From positions 1 through 17,351 of the forward strand of contig JBBSKG010000054.1 in the NCBI GenBank assembly GCA_038256565.1: DNA of 17,351 nucleotides. The letters run 5' to 3'. Every line of letters begins with the position of its first letter. The first letter of the stretch is position 1. Below, piece by piece: positions 1 through 6,230 of this stretch. Under the pieces are notes generated by a model. It worked only from the letters and a program-made list of their open reading frames with translations, had not been told where the DNA came from and did not search any database. Position numbers and translations under genes: made by a program. This stretch comes from JACOTK01 sp038256565 (GTDB lineage Bacteria; Actinomycetota; Acidimicrobiia; Acidimicrobiales; CADCSY01).

Positions 1-449
1 ATGTTGACCCGGTCGCCCTTCTTCACGCCGAGCTCTTTCAAGACATTGGCAAAGCGGGAAACCTCATCGAGCAACTCGGCATAGGTAATGGTGCGGGTAT
101 CACCAGGCTCGCCTTCCCAGTGGAAAGCAACCTTGTCGCCTTTACCAGCCTTCACGTGACGATCAAGACAGTTCTCACTGACATTGAGCTGGCCGCCAAC
201 GAACCACTTTGCGAAAGGAAGGTCCCATTCAAGGACTGTGTCCCAATCTTTACGCCAGGTAAGCAATTCGGCGGCTTGATCAGCCCAAAATGCTTCAAGG
301 TCTTTATTGGCAGCGTCATAAAGATCATTGCCAGGCGCAAGCGATGCGGCCTTGAACCCTGCTGGAGGCGCAAACTTCCGGTCCTCGACAAGATAGGCCT
401 CAATAGTGGCCGAGTCAGATGCAACCGGGTCGATCGGCGAGTTCGTCAT
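1..449 (-). CDS. acs: Acetyl-CoA synthetase, N-terminal part (cut by window edge)
   Basis: Encodes the first ~149 residues of an AMP-forming acetyl-CoA synthetase, which activates acetate to acetyl-CoA via acetyl-AMP in the cytoplasm. The reverse-strand reading starts MTNSPIDPVASDS and contains the family's N-terminal cap (FWADQAAELLTWRKDW, then KWFVGGQLNVSENCLDRHV). It continues into the start of the adenylate-forming domain (GDKVAFHWEGEPGDTRTITY, then ELGVKKGDRVN at the edge). The C-terminal ~500 residues, including the AMP-binding loop and acetylated lysine, lie outside the window. The ATG at 449-447 follows a purine-rich AGGGGG about 10 bases upstream, a plausible but slightly distant ribosome site. 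It is transcribed divergently from the toxin-antitoxin pair. The identity is secure at family level; a propionyl-CoA synthetase cannot be fully excluded from this part alone. Confidence 0.9.
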   Translation of the reverse strand, partial: MTNSPIDPVASDSATIEAYLVEDRKFAPPAGFKAASLAPGNDLYDAANKDLEAFWADQAAELLTWRKDWDTVLEWDLPFAKWFVGGQLNVSENCLDRHVKAGKGDKVAFHWEGEPGDTRTITYAELLDEVSRFANVLKELGVKKGDRVN

Positions 450-591
450 AGCGTCTTTTCCCCCTGGAACAATTAAGCACGAGCGAATACGAGCCTAGAT
501 GATCAATTCGAGCAACTTGAAGGCGAAGCACTCAAGGGCATGCGCCACAAGCCGATGTTTCTCGGAAATAGAAAGTGGCGTCTTGAAGTAC

Positions 592-611
592 TGATATAAT
601 GGCGTCATGAC
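592..611 (+). promoter_or_regulatory. Extended -10 promoter giving a probable leaderless antitoxin mRNA
   Basis: A perfect TATAAT (595-600) is preceded directly by TGA (592-594), which makes a TGN extended -10 element. No convincing -35 hexamer sits 16-18 bases upstream, as expected when an extended -10 compensates. The antitoxin ATG begins at 607, seven bases after the -10 and where transcription should start, and no Shine-Dalgarno sequence precedes it. An 8-bp perfect palindrome, GTCATGAC (604-611), covers the predicted start site and start codon and could be an operator for autoregulation; that part is inference. Confidence 0.6.
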
Positions 612-864
612 AGAAGTTGGCATCCGAGAACTGCGAGACCATCTGAGTCGCTATCTCGAGCGCGTGCAGGTAGGCGAGGAAGTCGTGATCACCGATCGTG
701 GACGGGCGATAGCCCGAGTGCTGCCTATGAGCGGCGAGCGCACAATCGACCGGTTGATTCGCGAAGGTCGCGTCACTCCTGCCAAGAAACCGAAGCAACC
801 AGCACCCCGCCCGATCAAGACTGCTGGCACGGTCTCAGACCTTGTCGCCGAGCAGCGCCGTTGA
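607..864 (+). CDS. Type II antitoxin, Phd/YefM-VapB type
   Basis: An 85-residue protein whose N-terminal half matches the Phd/YefM antitoxin fold. VGIRELRDHLSRYLERV (about residues 4-20) is followed by GEEVVITDRGRAIARVLP (about 23-40), the DNA-binding dimer region typical of antitoxins paired with PIN toxins. The C-terminal half is basic and Pro/Lys-rich (KKPKQPAPRP), likely disordered, and ends in a helix (VSDLVAEQRR) expected to wrap the toxin and block its active site. Its stop codon overlaps the toxin start by four bases (TTGA), so the two are translationally coupled. Antitoxin-toxin complexes of this class usually repress their own promoter, and a palindrome lies over the start. The ATG is favoured by the -10 position; there is no ribosome-binding site. 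Confidence 0.88.
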   Translation: MTEVGIRELRDHLSRYLERVQVGEEVVITDRGRAIARVLPMSGERTIDRLIREGRVTPAKKPKQPAPRPIKTAGTVSDLVAEQRR

Positions 865-1283
865 TCGCATACTTCGACACGTCCGCTGTCGTACCGCTCC
901 TCATCAATGAACCGGGCTCTGAAACCGCTCGTGGGGCATGGGACGAGGCGTCGCGAATCATGGGTATTCCTCTCATATATACCGAGACTCGCGCTGCCCT
1001 GGCTCAAGCGCAACGAGCGAGACGTTTGACGGCTGCACAGCTCCGAGCCACCGTCGACATGCTCGATGAGCGCTATATGCAACTCGACCTGGTCGAAATC
1101 GACGACGCTCTCGTTCATCAAGCGGGCGAACTCGCCGAAGCACATGGCCTACGTGGATACGATGCCGTCCATCTTGCTGCTGCCCTACAGATGATCGATC
1201 GAGATCTCGTCCTTGTTGCCGGTGATCGAACGCTACTCGCCGCCGCCAAGTCGGCTGGCCTGCAGGTCGCTGTGATTGGATGA
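861..1283 (+). CDS. vapC: PIN-domain ribonuclease toxin (VapC-like)
   Basis: A 140-residue PIN-domain protein, normal length for VapC toxins, which are Mg/Mn-dependent endoribonucleases that cut tRNA or rRNA and halt translation. The acidic active-site set is visible: Asp6 in YFDTSAVVPLL, Glu42 in IYTETRAAL, Asp101 in LRGYDAVHLAAAL, and Asp122 in VAGDRTLLAAA. All four are present, so the enzyme looks intact. The start is TTG at 861, sharing TTGA with the antitoxin stop; MIAYFDTSA is the expected PIN N-terminus. The gene runs toward the minus-strand RHS/RCC1 remnant and ends about 15 bases from it. The precise RNA target cannot be inferred from sequence. The symbol reflects family membership, not orthology to a characterised VapC. 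Confidence 0.92.
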   Translation: MIAYFDTSAVVPLLINEPGSETARGAWDEASRIMGIPLIYTETRAALAQAQRARRLTAAQLRATVDMLDERYMQLDLVEIDDALVHQAGELAEAHGLRGYDAVHLAAALQMIDRDLVLVAGDRTLLAAAKSAGLQVAVIG

Positions 1284-1296
1284 ACATAAACCATCA

Positions 1297-1970
1297 GCAA
1301 AGGTTGCCGACAGTTCCTTTTCCCCCTGAGCTGTTCAGCCCCCAGGCCCAAGCCCTGGCATCACGTGTGGCGCTCAATTAATGGCCTCCACCCGCTGCGA
1401 CAGTCGCCACCCCCGCCTGTGATGACGTCTTGACAGGAACCTTTCGAGGCGTTGTGGTGCTGTCGAGCAGCTGACCGGTGCTGTTAAGACCCCAGGCCCA
1501 AACGGTGCCATCGGCATCGTAAAGATACGTCGTTTGATTGCCCAGCCAGTCGGTGACCGCGCTCATCCTTCCCGCTGGGTCGAAAGTCCGCGTCACCGTC
1601 CCGCTTGGGTAAGCAATGGTCGTATTATTTCCCCGACTGTCGTAGGCAAATCCAACTACGCTTCCGGCACCATTTTTCGTTGAAGTTAATTGACCAAGTG
1701 AGTCATAAGCCCAGGTAGAAGAGCCACTCCCATCGGTCATGGACGTGTACGACCGTTCCCGTCGTACACAATATTGGCGACATCAGGAGTAGTGGCCGAA
1801 TCGTTGTAAGGTTGAACTGATAACTTGTCGCCCGATTGTTCGGGTCAGTTGCACCTATGAGTCGACCCAGGCCGTCGTACGAACAGGACGTCACCCCACC
1901 CTTGCCATCAGTTTGATCCTTGATGACCTTCTTCTGCTCCGCTCGAAACTCTTCCAGTTTGAAACTCTTC
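1297..1970 (-). pseudogene. Remnant of an RHS/YD-repeat protein joined to RCC1-like repeats
   Basis: Reverse-strand reading shows decayed RHS repeats. From an open stretch just after a TAG at 1973-1971 it runs through KVIKDQTDGKGG and SYDGLGRLIGATDPNNRATS. The reading frame must then shift near 1810-1830 to keep homology (NDSATTPDVANIVYDGNGR) and shift again near 1741 to reach MTDGSGSSTWAYDSLGQL and TFDPAGRMSAVTDWLGNQTT. At about 1520 the RHS motif YLYDAD runs directly into an RCC1-type blade (DGTVWAWGLNSTGQL, ending TVAAGGGH). A TAA at 1380-1378 interrupts that blade where a Ser codon would be expected. Homology resumes in the same frame as LSATRDARAWAWGLNSS and fades near 1300. There is no start region, no signal peptide and no complete domain. 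Intact relatives are large secreted or surface proteins; this one cannot make a product. The 1284-1988 interval otherwise holds nothing coding. Confidence 0.82.
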
Positions 1971-1976
1971 TAGCAA
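1945..1976. repeat. Imperfect 16-bp tandem duplication at the pseudogene edge
   Basis: GAAACTCTTC occurs at 1945-1954 and again at 1961-1970, giving a 16-base period. On the minus strand the two units are read near the upstream limit of the RHS remnant, just before the TAG that closes its frame and about 13 bases beyond the methyltransferase stop. It could mark a slippage or deletion junction where the 5' part of the RHS gene was lost. Only two units exist, so this may also be chance. Confidence 0.4.
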
Positions 1977-1988
1977 TGATCATGAGCC

Positions 1989-3152
1989 TTAAATGATCCA
2001 TTCAAGGACTCGGAAGGCACCTAGGCCGGAAGGGTCGAGGAGGGCTTCGGCTTCGTTGATGCGACTGCGGGCCTTTATGGCTTCTAGATCGCCTATGGCA
2101 GCTCGTTCGTGCCAGGTTTGTTTGGCTTGGGAAACAAGGGCTTCGATGCCGTAGACATTGAGCCAGTCGGTTTGGCTGGTGTCACGATCGGGGGGTCGGA
2201 CTCGGGCGAGTTGGTCGATTGCAACCTCACACGTGATGTCTTGGTCGCCGAAGTCGACAAGAGGGTGGCCGCCTCGCTCATGGGAGCGGTAGGTGCGAAG
2301 CCAATCTTGGCAGGGGCGGGTAACCAGTGAAGGTGAGCGGTCTGCGTAATCAATAATGACCAAACGGCCCTGATTCATAATGCTCAACGCTTGGTGCAGC
2401 CAAGATTGGGCACCATCTTGAACTGGGAGACGCGCACCTGCGGGGGCATCTGGAGCAAGGCTATTGGCCTCAGAACAGAGATCGCTTGAGGCTTCGACTA
2501 ACACTTCGATAAGACCCTGTTCGTCGTTGGAAAGTCCGACTCGAACCTCAGCCCAACCCAACTCAACGTCTTCGGCGCGTTCAAGTAGTCGAAAGGCAAG
2601 GTTGTCGAGAAGTTCGTTAGCAAATACGACACCAGAAAACGAGACAGCGGGAAGTTCAGCAAGCACAGCGACAATTGGGCCCTGAATTACCGAGGCGCTC
2701 CCTTCGGCTGAGGTTTCGATGAAATCATCTTCGTCTGTGGAGAGCACTCCAAAGATGTTGATAGCTGGCTCGACGGGCAAAGTCGCTTCAATCTGGTCTC
2801 GCAATGCCTTGGAACGTTCAACACACACATAGCGCAATGCTTTTATGCAACGGGGATTCGCCCCAAGAACACTTGTTACCAAGGTGCCTCTTCCTGCTCC
2901 AGCCTCGACCACCAAAAAGAAATCTGGCTGGCCCAACGCATCCCATTGCTCATCGATAAATCTGGCAATCATGGATCCAAACAGTGGGCCGACCTCAGGG
3001 CTTGTTAGAAAGTCAGCTCGTCGTCCTGCTCCCCCGCCCTCGGCGAAAAAACCACCTGGACCATACAAGGCCGCATCGACAATGTCATTAAATGGAAGCG
3101 GGCCCAAACGCCGAATGCGTTCGGCAACTGCCGCCATTGCCTCGGTACTCAT
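1989..3152 (-). CDS. MidA/NDUFAF7-family SAM-dependent protein methyltransferase
   Basis: A 387-residue class I methyltransferase of the COG1565 / MidA / NDUFAF7 family. Visible landmarks are FNDIVDAALYGPGGFF (about 21-36), DFLTSPEVGPLFG (47-59), the SAM-binding motif VVEAGAGRGTL (81-91), acidic Glu112 in VCVERSKALR, the catalytic-region motif VVFANELLDNLAFRLL (175-190), and the C-terminal DQDITCEVAIDQLARV. In mitochondria NDUFAF7 symmetrically dimethylates an arginine of the 49-kDa complex I subunit NDUFS2, needed for assembly. Here the gene is the last of the nuo operon, 18 bases after nuoN, and the local NuoD keeps that arginine (Arg69). A complex I maturation role is therefore a reasonable inference. 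The start is not certain: ATG 3152 has no good ribosome site, while ATG 3137 (Met6) follows GAGG closely. Length is normal. Confidence 0.88.
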   Translation of the reverse strand: MSTEAMAAVAERIRRLGPLPFNDIVDAALYGPGGFFAEGGGAGRRADFLTSPEVGPLFGSMIARFIDEQWDALGQPDFFLVVEAGAGRGTLVTSVLGANPRCIKALRYVCVERSKALRDQIEATLPVEPAINIFGVLSTDEDDFIETSAEGSASVIQGPIVAVLAELPAVSFSGVVFANELLDNLAFRLLERAEDVELGWAEVRVGLSNDEQGLIEVLVEASSDLCSEANSLAPDAPAGARLPVQDGAQSWLHQALSIMNQGRLVIIDYADRSPSLVTRPCQDWLRTYRSHERGGHPLVDFGDQDITCEVAIDQLARVRPPDRDTSQTDWLNVYGIEALVSQAKQTWHERAAIGDLEAIKARSRINEAEALLDPSGLGAFRVLEWII

Positions 3153-3170
3153 GGCCGAAGAAAGAAGCGC

Positions 3171-4685
3171 TCAGGGAAGCAGGCTGAAGACCGCAAGGTC
3201 ACCAAAGCGAGCGACCACCTGTGGGTATACCCCGATAATCACAGTCGCAACGGCACACAATGAGATTGCCGCAACAAGGCCAGCGGGCACCTTCACTGGG
3301 GTGGTGTCACCATCTGGAACTGGGCGCATCCACATTTCACGGGCAATTGACGCGTAGTAATAAAGTGCTATCACAGAGTTGACCGCTGCAATGACACCGA
3401 GTGCGATCGCCCAAGATGTGTTTGCATCGAGCAAGGTCTTAAAGACCACCAACTTGGCGTACCAACCTCCAAGAGGAGGAATGCCAGCGAGCGCAAAGAT
3501 GAAGATGCTCATGAGAACCGTGAGACCAGGCGCATACTCAAAGAGCCCGCCATATGAGGAAATCTCACCCGAGCGAGTCTTTCTTGCAACCGCCAACACC
3601 AGACCAAAAGCACCCAGGTTCATCGCTGCATAGATGAGCAGATAGGTGGTCACCGCCCCCATTGCTTCGCCGGGACCACCAGCAAGATCACCCGCAACCG
3701 CAAAGGGCAACAACATGTAGCCAGCTTGGGCTACCGATGAATAGGCAAGCATGCGCACGATGTTGGTTTGGCGTAATGCAATGAGATTTCCAACAGTCAT
3801 TGTTAGCGCTGCGAGAACCCAAAACATCGGCTGCCACACATCGTCACGCCCGAGAAACCCAATGAATACAAGCTGCAACAAGGCAACAAAACCACCGGCC
3901 TTCGATGCCACCGAAAGAAAAGCAGTAATCGGTGTTGGTGCCCCCTCATAGGTATCAGGTGCCCAACTATGGAATGGAACGGCTGAAATTTTAAAAGCGA
4001 AGCCGACAATTACGAACACAATGCCGACACTCACCAGCGGAAGACTTGCCGCCGAGCCCTGTAGTTTGTCGCCGATCTCGCTCAAGATAGTCTGGCCCGT
4101 GATTCCGAATATCAGCGACATGCCATAGAGCATCACGCCCGTGGCGAACACGCCGAGCAGATAGTACTTAAGCGTTGCCTCGTTTCCTTTCAGGTCACGC
4201 TTTCGCCAGCCAGCCAACAGGTAGGCAGGAATAGACAACAGCTCAAGCGCCACGAAAATGCTGAGCAGATCACGTGAGCTCGCCATGATCGTCATGCCGA
4301 GCACTGACGACAACAAAAGAAAGTGGTACTCGCCCTCGTAGTAATCGTCATCGGCGAGATAGTCACTACTGAGCAACATGGTGAGATAGCCGGCTATGAG
4401 AAATAGCCCTTTAAATACAAGGGCAAAATCATCAACGACGTAAGCACCGCCAAACATCGAACGATCGGCACCGTCCACCGCCATGGTCAGAACTGGGATC
4501 ATCGCTCCAAGCAGACCAATACCAGCAATGCCACCAACTAGACGCCTGCTTCGTCCCTCGAAGATGAGGTCAACCACCAGAACAACTATCAATACCCCGG
4601 TGAGAACGAACTCAGGAGCAAAGGCGTGATAGTCGAGGTTGGGAGCTTGAAACACTGCCATAGCTGACCCGTTCAGCATGTGCAT
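3171..4685 (-). CDS. nuoN: NADH-quinone oxidoreductase subunit N (operon copy)
   Basis: A 504-residue Mrp-antiporter-like membrane subunit of complex I, one of three proton-pumping modules of the membrane arm. It is strongly hydrophobic throughout, compatible with about 14 membrane helices. Key charged residues are present: Glu148 in FVALELLSIPAYLLAGW and Lys232 in FAFKISAVPFHSWAPDTYEG, followed by APTPITAFLSVASKAGGF. ATG 4685 lies 3 bases beyond the nuoM stop, with GGGAGG seven bases upstream inside the nuoM 3' end, so translation is probably coupled. The next gene is the methyltransferase. A paralogue lies at 13560-15107. Confidence 0.96.
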   Translation of the reverse strand: MHMLNGSAMAVFQAPNLDYHAFAPEFVLTGVLIVVLVVDLIFEGRSRRLVGGIAGIGLLGAMIPVLTMAVDGADRSMFGGAYVVDDFALVFKGLFLIAGYLTMLLSSDYLADDDYYEGEYHFLLLSSVLGMTIMASSRDLLSIFVALELLSIPAYLLAGWRKRDLKGNEATLKYYLLGVFATGVMLYGMSLIFGITGQTILSEIGDKLQGSAASLPLVSVGIVFVIVGFAFKISAVPFHSWAPDTYEGAPTPITAFLSVASKAGGFVALLQLVFIGFLGRDDVWQPMFWVLAALTMTVGNLIALRQTNIVRMLAYSSVAQAGYMLLPFAVAGDLAGGPGEAMGAVTTYLLIYAAMNLGAFGLVLAVARKTRSGEISSYGGLFEYAPGLTVLMSIFIFALAGIPPLGGWYAKLVVFKTLLDANTSWAIALGVIAAVNSVIALYYYASIAREMWMRPVPDGDTTPVKVPAGLVAAISLCAVATVIIGVYPQVVARFGDLAVFSLLP

Positions 4686-4688
4686 AGG

Positions 4689-6212
4689 TCAGCCTCCCAA
4701 TGCAGAGACAACATTTTGTACTGCTTCTTCGGCCATGCCAAAGAGCAGGTTGGGATATACACCGAGCACAAGAATGAGAATGAGTAGTGGAACCCAAGCT
4801 GCATATTCAGACCAGCGCATGTCCTCGATGTCCTCTTTCGCGAACTCCTCGGTGGGCTCACCAAATGCGGTTCGCTGAAACATCCACAATAGATAGCCCG
4901 CTGCAAGGACCGTACCAATCGCTGCGACAACCATGTAGAAGCGGAACAGTTCTTCAGACACGCCAGCAGCAGGGTTATAAGCAGACAGAATTGCTGGGAA
5001 CTCACCCCAGAAACCTGCAAGGCCTGGCAGACCCAACGATGCCATTACACAGAACCCAAGAATCCAACCCATGCGAGGCGCTTGTATTAACAACCCACCA
5101 AGTCGTGCCAACTCAAGGGTGTGGAACCGATCTTTGATCGAGCCAGCAAGGAAGAAGAGCATGCCGGTTATGAGGCCGTGAGCAACCATTCCAAACACCG
5201 CAGCACTGATACCAAAGTCGGTAAGGGTGGCAATTCCCAACATGACATAGCCCATGTGGGCTACTGACGAAAAGGCAATGAGTCGCTTCAAGTCAGTCTG
5301 AGCCAGACAGCCAAGTGCGCCATAGATGATGCCGATAACCGCAAGGCCTCCGATCCACGGAGCCCACGAAACAGCGGCCTCAGGAAGAATAGGAATCGCG
5401 ATGCGAATGAAGCCATAGGTGCCGAGCTTCAACAAGATCGCTGCCAAAATTACCGAACCCTGAGTTGGGGCTTGAGTGTGAGCATCAGGTAACCAGGTGT
5501 GGAACGGAAACATTGGCACCTTGATCGCAAAACCCATAAACAACCCACCAAAGATCAATAACTGAGTGCCATGCGCAATTGCGCCCGAAGACTCGATGAG
5601 GTCGGCAATTGCGAAACTGTCAGCGCCACCCTTAAAGAACAAGGCCAAGAAGCTGAGGATCATCAAGGCAGAACCGAACAAGGTGTAAAGGAAGAACTTG
5701 ATCGAGGCGTACTGGCGATTCTCGCCGCCCCACACTCCGATCATGAAGTACATGGGCAAGAGGACTACTTCGAAGAAGACGAAGAACAAAATGAGGTCTT
5801 GAGCGACAAACGTGCCGTTCATGCCGGTCTCAAGCAACAAGATGAGGGCTAGAAACGCCTTTGGGTTATGAGGCGTTGGGAAGTGGTTCCAGGTGTAGAG
5901 AATGACCAAGACGCAGATAAACATCGACAACACGAGCAATGGAAGCGAGATGCCATCGATACCCACTATGTAGCGGCTGGAAATGACGTCGATCCATGGC
6001 TTGTCGACCATGAACTGCAAGGTGTCTCCACTTGCTGCATAGTCAAACTCGAACAAAAGATAAACGCCCACACCCATGGTGGCAAGCGTCGTCAGCAACG
6101 CAATCAGCTTGTGGCCTCCCTCGTTTTCACGAGGCACCACCATTAGCAACAGCGCTCCAAGCAAAGGCAGAAACACTGCCGCTGAAAGTGCAATATCTTC
6201 GAAATTCTCCAT
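4689..6212 (-). CDS. nuoM: NADH-quinone oxidoreductase subunit M (operon copy)
   Basis: A 507-residue antiporter-like proton-pumping subunit of the complex I membrane arm; length is typical. Diagnostic signatures are FFVFFEVVLLPMYFMIGVWGG with Glu148, GFAIKVPMFPFHTWLPDAHT with Lys231, and APTQGSVILAAILLKLGTYG with Lys262. These are the charged residues that line the half-channels in this family. ATG 6212 is 18 bases after the nuoL TAG and is preceded by an AGGGA element, which supports this start. It shares the operon with nuoL and nuoN. A longer paralogue is present at 15104-16753. Confidence 0.96.
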   Translation of the reverse strand: MENFEDIALSAAVFLPLLGALLLMVVPRENEGGHKLIALLTTLATMGVGVYLLFEFDYAASGDTLQFMVDKPWIDVISSRYIVGIDGISLPLLVLSMFICVLVILYTWNHFPTPHNPKAFLALILLLETGMNGTFVAQDLILFFVFFEVVLLPMYFMIGVWGGENRQYASIKFFLYTLFGSALMILSFLALFFKGGADSFAIADLIESSGAIAHGTQLLIFGGLFMGFAIKVPMFPFHTWLPDAHTQAPTQGSVILAAILLKLGTYGFIRIAIPILPEAAVSWAPWIGGLAVIGIIYGALGCLAQTDLKRLIAFSSVAHMGYVMLGIATLTDFGISAAVFGMVAHGLITGMLFFLAGSIKDRFHTLELARLGGLLIQAPRMGWILGFCVMASLGLPGLAGFWGEFPAILSAYNPAAGVSEELFRFYMVVAAIGTVLAAGYLLWMFQRTAFGEPTEEFAKEDIEDMRWSEYAAWVPLLILILVLGVYPNLLFGMAEEAVQNVVSALGG

Positions 6213-6230
6213 GATTCCCTGCTCAGCTCT

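Noticed and set aside
651..1145. A 164-codon minus-strand open frame across the toxin-antitoxin pair
   Set aside because: The plus strand carries intact Phd-type and PIN-domain proteins with all catalytic residues and coupled starts; the antisense frame has no motif.
1299..1320. AAAGG...CCTTTT inverted repeat as a terminator for the toxin operon
   Set aside because: Only five base pairs of stem with a 12-base loop and a short T-run; too weak to call.
1378..1740. A functional 120-residue RHS/RCC1 protein
   Set aside because: Homology continues on both sides of this frame in other frames or past the stop, so it is one piece of a broken gene and not a complete small protein.
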